Assembly: GCF_025869345.1 (NCBI RefSeq) | Contig: NZ_JAOZVW010000050.1 | Coordinates: 1-36,035, forward strand | Origin: Sphingopyxis sp. | Lineage (GTDB): Bacteria > Pseudomonadota > Alphaproteobacteria > Sphingomonadales > Sphingomonadaceae | Length of the DNA stretch: 36,035 bases | Reading direction: 5' to 3' | Notes under the pieces: generated by a model | Told to the model about the DNA's origin: nothing | The model's input: only the letters and a program-made list of their open reading frames with translations | Databases searched by the model: none | Shown: positions 1-8,571 of the stretch, one piece after another | Numbering within the stretch: the stretch's first letter is position 1 | Layout: every line of letters begins with the position of its first letter | Position numbers and translations under genes: made by a program

Positions 1-71
1 GATCGCTGGGCCGCTTTACGTCGAGGCTAGCACCAATCCGCGGAGCGGTTCGTGCTTCGGCCAACTGCGCA

Positions 72-962
72 TCAGTCGCGCGACAGCCCCGCGAGAAGCG
101 GAGCATGGGTGGCGAGCCTGCGGGATACGAACTCCGTGAACAGTCGCACGCGCTTTGTCTTGCGTGTCTCCCCCTGTGTAAGAGTCCAGAGCGTTCCGTA
201 CATGTGCAGGTCGGTGCCCGGCACCCTTGCCAGCAGGGGGTCGGCATCTCCGACGAAGCACGGCAGTGTCGTGATCCCGAGCCCTTGGCGTACGGCCGCA
301 ATCTCCGCCGCGGCGTCCGTGACCCTGAATGGAACCCCGGTGATACGAACCTCGCCTTCGTTGGCCCAATCCGGAATGCCGTGCATGCTGATGACGATCC
401 ACCGGAGGGGATCGGGCGTGCCTGCGCGCCATGCGGCCAGTCGATCGCGGGAGATGTAGACGCCGCCGAACAGCTCCGGCCCCTTCAGACCGTGAAGATT
501 GAGCGGCAGGGTTTTGCGGTCGTAGACGACGCGAAGCGCGACGTCGGCCTCGCGGTTGGTCAGATTTGCCAGTTCGCCGGACGACAGGATTTCCATCTCG
601 ATTTCCGGATGGAGGCGCGCGAAATCGGCGAGGTCCGGCATGAGCAGATGTGTCGCAAGGAGCGGTGTCAACGTCACCCGCAACAGCCCGCGCACGCTCT
701 GGTCGCGCCCGAACACGCGCGTCTCCAGCTGGAGCGACGACGTTTCCATCTGGGCGGCGAGCTCGAGAACCTCCTCGCCCGCCGCTGTCAGACGGTAGCC
801 CGAAGGCAGTTTTTCGAACATCTGCACCCCGAGGCGTTCCTCGAGCTGGGCGATGCGTCGCAGCACGGTGGAGTGGTTCACCCCGAGGCGCCCAGCCGCT
901 GACCGCACCGAGCCTTCACGCGCGATGGCGAGAAAATAGCGAACGTCATCCCAGTCGATCAT
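72..962 (-). CDS. LysR-family transcriptional regulator
   Basis: The product is a 296-residue LysR-type regulator. Residues 1-60 form the winged helix-turn-helix: a WDDVRYFLAIAREGS opening, then the helix around AAGRLGVNHSTVLRRIAQLEERLG. The rest is an effector-binding domain resembling a type-2 periplasmic binding protein. The start at 962 (MIDWDDVRYF) is preferred because LysR proteins normally open this close to the HTH; an in-frame ATG 30 bases upstream adds only an uncharacteristic tail. The gene is divergent from the short-chain dehydrogenase at 1188, the classic arrangement in which a LysR protein controls its neighbour and itself. That regulatory link is inferred from position. The inducer is unknown. 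Confidence 0.93.
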   Translation of the reverse strand: MIDWDDVRYFLAIAREGSVRSAAGRLGVNHSTVLRRIAQLEERLGVQMFEKLPSGYRLTAAGEEVLELAAQMETSSLQLETRVFGRDQSVRGLLRVTLTPLLATHLLMPDLADFARLHPEIEMEILSSGELANLTNREADVALRVVYDRKTLPLNLHGLKGPELFGGVYISRDRLAAWRAGTPDPLRWIVISMHGIPDWANEGEVRITGVPFRVTDAAAEIAAVRQGLGITTLPCFVGDADPLLARVPGTDLHMYGTLWTLTQGETRKTKRVRLFTEFVSRRLATHAPLLAGLSRD

Positions 963-1187
963 GGTGCATTCCCGCGCCGCCAGCCGCATCATCCAAAACC
1001 TGCCCTAACATACTGAGCGATGGAATGCGCGCTTATCGCGGCGTTAAGCCGTCCGGCTGGATCGTTTTCGCACCACCGATGTGCGGGATTTCCTACTCAC
1101 CGCCGGACTTCGGCAGCCCCATCTTCGGGGTCTCGGCGGACCTCCCGTCCGCTCAAACCCGAGACGGCGAAACAAGGACTGCATACT
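963..1187. promoter_or_regulatory. Divergent LysR/SDR control region with candidate operator
   Basis: This 225-bp gap separates two divergent genes and must hold both promoters. At 1017-1039 there is a short dyad, GCGAT and ATCGC separated by 13 bases, of the general kind bound by LysR proteins, although the spacing is not the strict T-N11-A. No convincing -35/-10 pair stands out. The operator call rests on the dyad and on position only. Confidence 0.35.
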
Positions 1188-1922
1188 ATGACCAGATTGA
1201 ATGGAAAGACCGCCGTCATCACCGGCGGCGCTACCGGCATCGGCCTCGCCGCTGCAAAGCGCTTCATCGAGGAAGGCGCCTTTGTCTTCATCTTCGGCCG
1301 CCGACAGGATGCGCTCGACGCGGCCGTGGCAGAGCTTGGGCTCAATGCCCGGGCTGTGCAGGGCTCGGTTTCCGATGAGGCCGACCTCGACCGACTTTAC
1401 GCAGCGGTGAAAGCCGAGCGCGGAAGCCTGGACATCATCTTCGCCAATGCCGGCGGGGGAAGCCAGCTCAAGCTCGGCGAGATCACCGCCGCGCACATCG
1501 ACGAGACTTTCGACATCAATGTGAAGGGTACGATCTTCACGGTCCAGAAGGCGTTGCCGCTGATGGGCGAGGGCGGTTCGATCGTCCTGACCGGATCGAG
1601 CGCCGGCACGACGGGCGCTCCGGGATTTTCTGCCTACAGCGCAAGCAAGGCAGCCGTGCGCAATCTCGCGCGGACCTGGGCGGAGGAGCTGAAGGGCACC
1701 GGCATCCGGGTGAACGTGCTGTCGCCGGGGCCGACGGCGACCGAACTGGCCAAGGCAGCGCTCGGCGAGGAGGGTCAGAAGGCTTACGGCTCGATGACCG
1801 CGCTCCAGCGCATGGGGGATCCGGCGGAGATCGGGGCGGCGGCTGCCTTTCTCGCGTCATCGGACAGCAGCTTCATGACCGCCAGCGAACTCGCCGTCGA
1901 CGGTGGGCTGGCACAACTCTGA
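1188..1922 (+). CDS. Short-chain dehydrogenase/reductase (SDR), first tandem copy
   Basis: This 244-residue classical SDR is expected to be a soluble NAD(P)-dependent oxidoreductase. Visible motifs are the cofactor loop TGGATGIG (12-19), FANAG (85-89), a catalytic Ser near 137-138 and YSASK (Tyr150, Lys154). The C-terminal FMTASELAVDGG is typical of the family. The chosen start at 1188 begins exactly where SDRs begin (MTRLNGKTAVITGG); a longer in-frame ORF upstream has no SDR character. It is the first gene downstream of the divergent LysR and is followed 50 bases later by a close paralogue. The substrate cannot be deduced; three SDRs plus an F420-reductase-like protein suggest a small-molecule or xenobiotic redox cluster. 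Confidence 0.93.
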   Translation: MTRLNGKTAVITGGATGIGLAAAKRFIEEGAFVFIFGRRQDALDAAVAELGLNARAVQGSVSDEADLDRLYAAVKAERGSLDIIFANAGGGSQLKLGEITAAHIDETFDINVKGTIFTVQKALPLMGEGGSIVLTGSSAGTTGAPGFSAYSASKAAVRNLARTWAEELKGTGIRVNVLSPGPTATELAKAALGEEGQKAYGSMTALQRMGDPAEIGAAAAFLASSDSSFMTASELAVDGGLAQL

Positions 1923-1972
1923 CCCCGTCGTGGTCCCATGCCTGGGGCCCACGCAACGAAGGATGAAGGACT

Positions 1973-2725
1973 ATGAAAAAGCTGGAAGATAAGGTCGCCG
2001 TCATAACGGGCGGCAGCAGCGGGATCGGGTTGGCCACGGCCAAGCGCTTCGTGGAAGAAGGCGCGCATGTCGTGATCACCGGGCGAAGAGAGAAAGAGTT
2101 GGAGGCGGCCGCAACCTTCATCGGAGGAAACATTACGGCGGTCGTAGGCGACGTATCGCGCTTGGAAGATCTGGATAGGCTCTACGCGACCGTGCAAGAG
2201 AAGCATGGGCACATCGACATTCTTTTCGCGAACGCGGGCGCGGGGACGATTGCGCCGCTCGCGGCGGCTACCGAGGCCCATTTTGACCAGACCTTTGACG
2301 TAAACGTGAAGGGGCTGTTCTTCACGGTGCAGAAGGCCCTTCCCCTCTTCAAGGACGGCGGTTCGATTGTCCTGAATTCTTCGGTCTCGAACGTGTTGGG
2401 GCTTCCAGGTTTCAGCGCCTACGCCGCCAGCAAGGCGGCTGTGCGAAACTTCGCGCGTGCTTGGACACTGGAGCTGAAAGACCGCAGAATTCGGGTGAAT
2501 GCCATGAGCCCCGGACCGATCGAAACTCCTGCCCTGGAGACAACGACGGGCCTTACGCCTGAGCAAGCCGAGCAAGCGGCCGCCCAATTCGCTTCGCAGA
2601 TACCTATGGGCCGCAGAGGCAAGCCAGAGGAAATCGCGGCTGCCGTCACCTTCCTCGCCTCCGATGAAAGTTCTTACATCACCGGCGTGGATCTCGCCGT
2701 CGATGGAGGCATGGCGCAAGTCTGA
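1973..2725 (+). CDS. Short-chain dehydrogenase/reductase (SDR), second tandem copy
   Basis: This 250-residue classical SDR is a paralogue of the preceding gene. The two align end to end with TGGSSGIG (12-19), FANAG, YAASK (Tyr150, Lys154) and a C-terminal YITGVDLAVDGG. Identical blocks such as FTVQKALPL and GFSAY show descent from a tandem duplication. Divergence is greatest in residues 40-60 and around 185-215, the substrate loop, so the two probably differ in substrate. An AAGGA-type ribosome site precedes the ATG, and the gene lies 50 bases after the first SDR, consistent with one operon. The actual substrate is unknown. Confidence 0.93.
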   Translation: MKKLEDKVAVITGGSSGIGLATAKRFVEEGAHVVITGRREKELEAAATFIGGNITAVVGDVSRLEDLDRLYATVQEKHGHIDILFANAGAGTIAPLAAATEAHFDQTFDVNVKGLFFTVQKALPLFKDGGSIVLNSSVSNVLGLPGFSAYAASKAAVRNFARAWTLELKDRRIRVNAMSPGPIETPALETTTGLTPEQAEQAAAQFASQIPMGRRGKPEEIAAAVTFLASDESSYITGVDLAVDGGMAQV

Positions 2726-2757
2726 CCCCCGGCATCACACAAGATCGGAGAAATATT

Positions 2758-3357
2758 ATGAATTATGCAATCATCGGCTTCGGCGAGATCGGCCAGACCC
2801 TGGCTAGGGCATTTGCCCGGCGCGGTATCGACGTATCCGTGGCAACTACGCGCGAGCCGGAGAGCTTTGCATCCGCCGCGGCCGCGATAGGACCCGAGAT
2901 CACTCCCAAAACGCTCGCGGAAGCCGCCGAGGCGGACATCATCTTCCTGGCTGTCCGGTTCCAGTCGCACCCGGATGTCGCGCAGGCACTGCCCAGCTGG
3001 CAGGGGAAGATCATCGTCGATGTGACCAACGCATACGGCGTGTCCGATGAAGAACTGGGCGGGCAGCCTTCCGCCAAGGTCGTCGCTCAGGCCTTCGCCG
3101 GCGGTAGGCTGGTCAAGGGCTTCAACCACCTGGTCGCTGCCGTCCTCGACCAGAATCCGGCCGTCCATGGCGGCAAGAGGGTCGTGTTCCTGACGAGCGA
3201 CGATGACGCTGCCGCCGAGGAGATTGCCGCGCTCGCGGGAAATCTTGGCTTCGCGCCGATCAAGCTTGGCGGGCTTTCGGAAGGTGGCCTGCTTGTGCAG
3301 GCGCACGGGAATAGCTGGGGCCATCTGATCTTCAAGGATCTGGTCAAGTTCGACTGA
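2758..3357 (+). CDS. F420-dependent NADP reductase-like Rossmann protein
   Basis: This 199-residue protein opens with a Rossmann dinucleotide-binding motif (IIGFGEIGQTLARAF) and continues with the pattern of the NADP-oxidoreductase/coenzyme-F420-dependent family: FLAVRF near residue 65, a VDVTNAYG segment, VKGFNHL and a C-terminal GNLGF-PIKLGGL-EGG. Bacterial members outside F420 producers usually bind NADPH and reduce small substrates; F420 use here is not implied. A GGAG ribosome site lies just upstream. It sits 32 bases after the second SDR and is probably cotranscribed under LysR control. Confidence 0.88.
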   Translation: MNYAIIGFGEIGQTLARAFARRGIDVSVATTREPESFASAAAAIGPEITPKTLAEAAEADIIFLAVRFQSHPDVAQALPSWQGKIIVDVTNAYGVSDEELGGQPSAKVVAQAFAGGRLVKGFNHLVAAVLDQNPAVHGGKRVVFLTSDDDAAAEEIAALAGNLGFAPIKLGGLSEGGLLVQAHGNSWGHLIFKDLVKFD

Positions 3358-3446
3358 CAGAAACGGATCCTCACCGGCAGGGACGACGTCGGAATGGGAG
3401 AAAATTCCATGTCAAACCGGACGATCAGTAAGCGAGAGAGAACAGC

Positions 3447-4259
3447 ATGATCATCGATCTGACCGGCCGCAAGGCCATCGTTACCGGTTCCACCGCCGGC
3501 ATCGGCCGCGCCACAGCAGAAGGGCTGGCACGCGCGGGCGCTGCGGTCGTCGTCAACGGCCGCGCCAACGCCCGCGTCGAGGATGCCGTGCGACAGATTC
3601 ACCAGACAGTGCCCAATGCCCACATCACCGGCGTCGCCGCGGACATGGCGACGGCCGAAGGCGTGGCGGCGCTGATCGCCGCGGCGCCTGACGCCGACAT
3701 CCTCGTCAACAACGTCGGGACCGCCCATATCCGCGAGTATCACGGCGTTGACGACATCGCCGCCATTCCCGATGAAGACTGGCTCGGCTTGTTCCAGCTC
3801 AACGTCATGAGCGGCGTGCGTGCGACGCGGCACTATCTGCCCCGGATGGTTGCGCGAGGCTGGGGCCGTGTCGTGTTCGTCAGTAGCGAATCGGCAGTCA
3901 ACATTCCCAAGGAGATGCTCGACTACGGCATGACCAAGACCGCGCAGCTCGCGGTATCGCGCGGGTTCGCGGAGGCCGTGGCGGGCACCGGCGTGACGGT
4001 CAACGCCGTCCTGCCCGGTCCGACCCGCTCCGAAATACTCGGTGACCTCATGGCGAAGCAGGCGGAGGCGCAAGGCGTGACGCAGGACGAGGCCGAACGC
4101 GGCTTCCTTGCAGCGATGCGCCCCACCAGCCTGCTTGGCCGCTTCGCGACGACCGACGAGGTCGCCAACATGATCGTCTATGCTTGTTCCGAACAGGCAT
4201 CGGCGACGAGCGGCGCGGCTTTGCGGGTCGAGGGTGGTGTGGTGCGCTTCGTCGGCTGA
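3447..4259 (+). CDS. Short-chain dehydrogenase/reductase (SDR), third and divergent copy
   Basis: This 270-residue SDR belongs to a different subfamily from the tandem pair. It has the cofactor motif TGSTAGIG (13-20), VNNVG (87-91) in place of NAG, a catalytic Ser near 146-147 and YGMTK (Tyr160, Lys164). The sequence between the last two runs SSESAVNIPKEMLDY, which resembles 3-oxoacyl-ACP-reductase-like SDRs acting on hydrophobic ketones. It is separated from the reductase upstream by 89 bases and appears to end the operon. Physiological substrate not determinable. Confidence 0.92.
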   Translation: MIIDLTGRKAIVTGSTAGIGRATAEGLARAGAAVVVNGRANARVEDAVRQIHQTVPNAHITGVAADMATAEGVAALIAAAPDADILVNNVGTAHIREYHGVDDIAAIPDEDWLGLFQLNVMSGVRATRHYLPRMVARGWGRVVFVSSESAVNIPKEMLDYGMTKTAQLAVSRGFAEAVAGTGVTVNAVLPGPTRSEILGDLMAKQAEAQGVTQDEAERGFLAAMRPTSLLGRFATTDEVANMIVYACSEQASATSGAALRVEGGVVRFVG

Positions 4260-4300
4260 TCGACCCGGCACCACACCGCGGCGACAAAACTTCACAACAC

Positions 4301-4337
4301 AACAAACGTCCGCTCTCGCCAAGAGGCGACGTTTGTT
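4301..4337. terminator. Perfect 10-bp inverted repeat after the SDR operon
   Basis: AACAAACGTC (4301-4310) is repeated as its exact reverse complement GACGTTTGTT (4328-4337) around a 17-base spacer. It lies 41 bases after the last SDR stop, where an operon terminator is expected, but the stem is not GC-rich and no clear T-tract follows. A protein-binding or recombination site near the element edge is an alternative. Confidence 0.4.
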
Positions 4338-5152
4338 CGTCGTCCGGACAGAGCCTTGAATTTGTCTTTCGACGAAGTGGGCTGTGCTGAAACCATGTCG
4401 CTTTCGAACATCCACTTTTGCGATTGCCCCAACAAGGAGCGGCCGGTCGGGAGACGGCCAGCCTTGCGCATAAACGGACAACCACCTGTTCAATGTGGAG
4501 TTTTCCACTTTGGGTAGAAGCTGCGATGCGTGATGAGTCGCAGGAACGGCGACTATGTCCCGTTCTCATTACATTAGGTTGCTCGAACACGGCTTGGCGT
4601 CTGAACGGATTGCCTGGCGCATCGACACCGGCGACCGCGCGAGGTCGAGGAGGCTCGCGGTTGGTGCCGCATCCTTCCCGATGTCGGGCGTGCCGATGTT
4701 CGGCGGGCGACTGATCCGGGCCTTGCGGGCGCCTCGCGCCTGCGGCGCGACCGCGCTCAGCTTCGCTTGGCCCCCCTTCGGCGCCACGCGAAGGCGGGCC
4801 GCACTGCGCGTGTCCCGCCCCGTCCGGGCTATGATCGCTGGCGCGGGGCCGGCGCTGCGCTCCGGCGTGTCGTCGCCGCGCTGAACGCGCGGCGGCGTCG
4901 TTTCGGGGCCTTCCCTCCGTCGCGCGGGTGAGCGGCGCGCCCTTCTGGGCGCGGCCCGGCGTCCCGCAAGCCGGCCCTTCGCGGCCGGCTCCTCCACTGT
5001 CGTTGCGGCCCTTGCCACCCCATCGCTTTGCGATGGGGCCCCGGCTGCGCGTGCAGGCCGCCTCCTGGCCGCGCCCGGCAGGTCGCATCTGCCGCCCACC
5101 CCCACGCCGGGGGAGGCCCATGCGGGTTTGGGGTGGCTCTTGGAGGACAGCC
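4338..5152. other. Gene-poor, very GC-rich leader upstream of ardC
   Basis: About 815 bases show no ORF with recognisable protein features on either strand; the ORFs present are compositional, with Arg/Ala/Pro-rich translations. The first 250 bases are of normal composition and hold only a small dyad (GTGGA-GTTT-TCCAC, 4495-4508). From about 4700 the sequence is extremely GC-rich and full of GCG/CGC strings and CTTCGC-type motifs, a style seen again before DUF736 and before the 54-residue gene. It ends in a strong ribosome site (GGAGGA) for ardC. No tRNA gene or integrase is visible. Confidence 0.5.
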
Positions 5153-6154
5153 ATGTGCCAGACCAGCAAGCGCCGCGCAAGCCGCGAGGATAGAGGGGCC
5201 AAGCCCCCGGCGCCGCGCACCAATCTCTACGATGACGTCACCCGCCGCATCATCGCCGAACTCGAAGCGGGCCGCTTTCCTTGGGTTCAGCCTTGGGGAC
5301 GCCCTGAAGGCAAGGGCGGCGGCGCTGGCCCCGGAATCCCGCGCAATGCGCTCACCGGCCGCCGCTATTCCGGCGTCAATGTCCTCATTCTCTGGGGCGC
5401 GGTGATTGAGCAGGACTGGCCGTCGCAAGGCTGGCTGACCTTTCGGCAGGCGCTGCAAGCGGGCGGCGCCGTCCGCAAGGGCGAGCGCGGCACCACCGTG
5501 GTCTATGCCGACCGCTTCACCCCTGAGGCCGAGAAGGAACGCGCGCGCCAGAGCGGCGACGAGGCCAAGAGCATCGCCTTCCTCAAACGCTTCACCCTGT
5601 TCAACGTCGCGCAATGCGAAGGGCTGCGCCCCGGCCTCGCCGTCGACCCCGCACCGCTTCCCGAACGCGAGATCGTGCCGGTCGCCGAAGCCGTCATCGC
5701 CGCGTCGGGGGTCGATTTTCGCATCGGCGGCGACAAGGCGTTTTACGTCCCGAGCGAGGATTATGTGCAGGTGCCGCCGCAGCCGGCTTTCTTCGAGCAG
5801 GTGAACTATTATCGCACGGCGCTTCACGAACTTTGTCATGCCAGCGGCCATGTCTCGCGGCTTGACCGCAAGTTGATGAACGGGTTCGGCAGCAAGGACT
5901 ATGCCCGCGAGGAACTGGTTGCCGAAATGGGCAGCGCCTTCCTTTGCGCCGCGCTCGGCATCGTCCCGACCGTGCGCCATGCTGACTATCTGGCATCGTG
6001 GCTGGCCGTGCTGCGCGAGGATAATCGCGCGATCTTCCGCGCCGCGAGCCAAGCCAGCAAAGCCGCCGACTGGTTGCTCGCGCGCCATGCCTGTCCTGAG
6101 CAAGGTCGAAGGGCCGAGGCGCAAGACCGCCAAGACGGAAGGGCGGCGGCATGA
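5153..6154 (+). CDS. ardC: ArdC-like antirestriction protein (ssDNA-binding and zincin domains)
   Basis: This 333-residue protein has the two-domain layout of plasmid ArdC/DUF1738 proteins. The N-terminal ssDNA-binding-type domain (about 24-150) starts at NLYDDVTRRIIAELEAGR and includes FPWVQPW and RYSGVNVLILW. The C-terminal zincin-like metallopeptidase domain carries HELCH (225-229) followed by ASGH, with a downstream EELVAEMG (253-260) supplying a likely third ligand. In related plasmids these proteins protect incoming single-stranded DNA from host restriction. The start at 5153 follows GGAGGA at about 5142-5147; the longer upstream ORF is compositional. The stop overlaps the next gene by four bases. 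The C-terminal tail is disturbed by a short inserted repeat (6087-6113). Confidence 0.9.
   Translation: MCQTSKRRASREDRGAKPPAPRTNLYDDVTRRIIAELEAGRFPWVQPWGRPEGKGGGAGPGIPRNALTGRRYSGVNVLILWGAVIEQDWPSQGWLTFRQALQAGGAVRKGERGTTVVYADRFTPEAEKERARQSGDEAKSIAFLKRFTLFNVAQCEGLRPGLAVDPAPLPEREIVPVAEAVIAASGVDFRIGGDKAFYVPSEDYVQVPPQPAFFEQVNYYRTALHELCHASGHVSRLDRKLMNGFGSKDYAREELVAEMGSAFLCAALGIVPTVRHADYLASWLAVLREDNRAIFRAASQASKAADWLLARHACPEQGRRAEAQDRQDGRAAA
6087..6113. repeat. Widespread CTGTCCTGAGC...GTCGAAGGG-type interspersed repeat inside ardC
   Basis: The sequence reads CTGTCCTGAGCAAGGTCGAA followed by GGG. This matches from memory a small repeat scattered through many high-GC genomes, usually written as TCCTGAGC-n-GTCGAAGG. 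It encodes the out-of-place residues ACPEQGRR in ArdC. On the opposite strand it yields the telltale peptides FDLAQDR and STLLRTG. Family assignment is from memory. Confidence 0.6.
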
Positions 6155-6573
6155 TGCTCCTGACCCCCGAACTCCACGCCGCGCTGCGCGCCAACGCCGC
6201 CGCGCATCACGACGCGCTCCAGCAGGGATTGACCGAACCCGACCCCTTTCCGGTGATCAAATTCTTCAATCCGGTCGGCGCCGCGACATGGCTCGCGACC
6301 GAACTCTACGCCGATGGCGACACGCTGTTCGGATTGGCCGACCTTGGGTTCGGCTGCCCCGAACTCGGGGTGTTCAGTCTGTCCGAACTGGCGGGGATCC
6401 GCTTGCCCTTCGGCCTCGGCATCGAGCGCGATGTCGGCTTTGCGACGGCGCACCGGCTGTCGACATGGGCGGCCTGGTCGCGCCGCGCCGGTTCGATCCT
6501 GCTTGCCGAAACCCTGCTTCGCCGCGCGTCCGACGCGGTGAACGACGACGAGATTCCGCCAAGCGGCGGATAA
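6151..6573 (+). CDS. DUF2958 domain protein
   Basis: This 140-residue soluble protein matches the DUF2958 pattern: an opening MMLLTPELHAALRANA, then FPVIKFFNPVGAATWLATEL, then a GLADLGFGCPELG block and SLSELAGIRLPFGLGIERD. Function is unknown. The family is almost always found in conjugative elements beside ArdC and ParB-like genes, as here. The ATG overlaps the ardC stop (ATGA at 6151-6154), indicating translational coupling. A catalytic motif is not evident. Confidence 0.85.
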   Translation: MMLLTPELHAALRANAAAHHDALQQGLTEPDPFPVIKFFNPVGAATWLATELYADGDTLFGLADLGFGCPELGVFSLSELAGIRLPFGLGIERDVGFATAHRLSTWAAWSRRAGSILLAETLLRRASDAVNDDEIPPSGG

Positions 6574-6658
6574 CGTGCGGCGCGTTTCGCCGCCAATCCT
6601 AGCCGGTCCCGCCCCGCTTCAAGACAAGACGGGACCGGCGCTCACGAGGAGCAAGACC

Positions 6659-8410
6659 ATGAGACTCTCTTTTATCGACCTTGGCAAGCTGTCGATCAGC
6701 AAGGCCAATATGCGCTACGCGAAAAAAGCGCCCGACGTGTCCGACATTCTCCCGACCGTCCGCGCGCGCGGCGTTCTCGTGCCGCTGATCGTCCGCCCGA
6801 ATTGTGCGCCCGATGGCTATGAGATCGTCGCGGGTGCGCGGCGCTTCACCGCCGCGCAAATCGTCGCCACCGAAAGCGGCACCGCCGACCCGCTGCCGTG
6901 CGCCATTCTCGAGGATGGCGACGATGCCGACGCGATCGAGGCGTCGATGATCGAAAATCTCGCGCGGCTCGCGCCCGACGAGGTGACGCGCTGGGAAAAT
7001 TTCGTGCGGCTGGTCCGCGAAGGCCGCGACGAGGCGGACATTTCGGCAACCTTCGGAATGCCCGAACTGGCGGTGAAGCGCATCCTCGCGCTCGGCAATC
7101 TCTTGCCGCGTATCCGCGACCTTTACCGTAAGGAAAAGATCGACGCCGCGACCGTTCGCCATCTGACCTTGGCGAGCAAGGGCCAGCAAAAGGCGTGGCT
7201 GACGCTGTTCGACGACGCCGACGCCTATTGTCCGACCGGACGCCAATTGAAGGCGTGGCTGTTCGGCGGCGACGAGATCGGCACCGACAAGGCGCTGTTC
7301 GACATTGGCGATTACAAGGGCCAGATCGTCAGCGACCTGTTCGGCAAGGAGCAATATTTTGCCGATAGCGATGCCTTCTGGGCCGCACAAAATGCGGTGA
7401 TCGAGGCGCGCCGCGAGGATTATCTCGACGCCGGATGGCCCGATGTCGTGATCGTCCCGCGCGGCGAATATTTCTCGGCATGGGAGTATCGCAAAGCGCC
7501 CAAGCGCAAGGGCGGGCGCGTCTATGTCGAGGTGCGGAGCAACGGCGAAGTGACCTTCCACGAGGGCTATGTCACGTCGAAGGAAGCGAAACGGCTCGAA
7601 CGCGGCGAAGCCATCGACAGCGGCCCCAAGGCACCGCGCCCCGAAGTCACCGGCACTTGCCAAACCTATATCGACCTGCACCGCCACGCCGCCGTGCGCG
7701 CCGCGCTTTGCCATCATCCCAAGGTCGCGCTGCGCTTGATGGTCGCTCATGCGATTGTCGGGTCGCCGCTGTGGAAAGTTCAGCCCGAACCGCAGACGAC
7801 GCGGAACGACGCGGTGCGTGAGAGCGTCGAAATCTGCCGCGCCGAAGCGGCATTCGACGAGAAACGGCGTGCGGTTCTCGCCTTGCTCGACTTCTCGCCC
7901 GAAGAGCCGACCGTTACCGGCGGCAATGCCAACGGCACTGGCCTTGTCGGCGTCTTCCTGCGCTTGCTCGACTTGCCCGACCGCGCGGTGATGGACGTGA
8001 TCGTCATCGCCATCGGCGAGAGCCTCGCCAGCGGCAGCGCCGCCGTCGAGGCGGTCGGGCTGGAGATCGGCGTCGATATGGCGCGTTTTTGGCAGGCCGA
8101 CGACGCCTTTTTCGAATGTCTGCGCGACAAGGAGGTGCTGACCCGCATCACCGCCGAAGTTGCAGGCGAAGAGGTCGCGACCGCCAATGCGAAGGAGCCG
8201 GGCAAGGTCTTGAAACGCATCGTTCGCGACCATCTGGATGGTGCGAACGGACGGCCCAAGGTCGAGCAGTGGGTGCCGAAATGGATGACCTTCCCGCCGT
8301 CCGCCTACACCGCGCGCGGCGGTGTCGGCAGCGTCACCGCCCACGCCAAGGCGCAGGCGGCGCGCGCCGACAACCAACCCGAGCCGCAGCCCGAGCGCGA
8401 AGCCGCATAG
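6659..8410 (+). CDS. ParB/RepB-like DNA-binding protein of element type
   Basis: This 583-residue protein has a ParB N-terminal domain: LSISKANMRYAKKAPDVSDI, GVLVPLIVR, then EIVAGARRFTAA, the counterpart of the ParB GERR box. A helix-turn-helix region follows (about 110-170, ATFGMPELAVKRILALGNLLPRI), then a long C-terminal region of unknown fold. It is about twice the length of chromosomal ParB and has no ParA neighbour, as in the large ParB-like proteins of sphingomonad and rhizobial plasmids and ICEs. A role in partition or in element gene control is inferred. The start at 6659 is preceded by AGGAG (6647-6651); a longer ORF start at 6575 lacks ParB character. A strong terminator follows. 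Confidence 0.85.
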   Translation: MRLSFIDLGKLSISKANMRYAKKAPDVSDILPTVRARGVLVPLIVRPNCAPDGYEIVAGARRFTAAQIVATESGTADPLPCAILEDGDDADAIEASMIENLARLAPDEVTRWENFVRLVREGRDEADISATFGMPELAVKRILALGNLLPRIRDLYRKEKIDAATVRHLTLASKGQQKAWLTLFDDADAYCPTGRQLKAWLFGGDEIGTDKALFDIGDYKGQIVSDLFGKEQYFADSDAFWAAQNAVIEARREDYLDAGWPDVVIVPRGEYFSAWEYRKAPKRKGGRVYVEVRSNGEVTFHEGYVTSKEAKRLERGEAIDSGPKAPRPEVTGTCQTYIDLHRHAAVRAALCHHPKVALRLMVAHAIVGSPLWKVQPEPQTTRNDAVRESVEICRAEAAFDEKRRAVLALLDFSPEEPTVTGGNANGTGLVGVFLRLLDLPDRAVMDVIVIAIGESLASGSAAVEAVGLEIGVDMARFWQADDAFFECLRDKEVLTRITAEVAGEEVATANAKEPGKVLKRIVRDHLDGANGRPKVEQWVPKWMTFPPSAYTARGGVGSVTAHAKAQAARADNQPEPQPEREAA

Positions 8411-8464
8411 CATGGAGGCGGGCAGCGGCGCGGCCGCCGCCCGTTTCCTCACCCGAAAATCGCG

Positions 8465-8505
8465 CCGCGCCGCGCGACCGCAAGCGGTCGCGCGGCGCGG
8501 TTTTA
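8465..8505 (+). terminator. Strong intrinsic terminator after parB-like gene
   Basis: A perfect 17-base GC-rich stem (8465-8481 with 8484-8500) closes on a loop around CAAG and is followed directly by TTTTATTT. It lies 55 bases after the ParB-like stop and separates that operon from the MucR gene. Confidence 0.85.
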
Positions 8506-8571
8506 TTTGCGGATCAAAGCATTTCCCCCGTTGCCGGCGCCTTGCTACACGCGAAGCGAAGGAGAGACGTG

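Noticed and set aside
4928..5152. Upstream extension of the ardC ORF (75 residues)
   Set aside because: Arg/Pro-rich compositional translation with no family match; the strong GGAGGA site and family start are at 5153.
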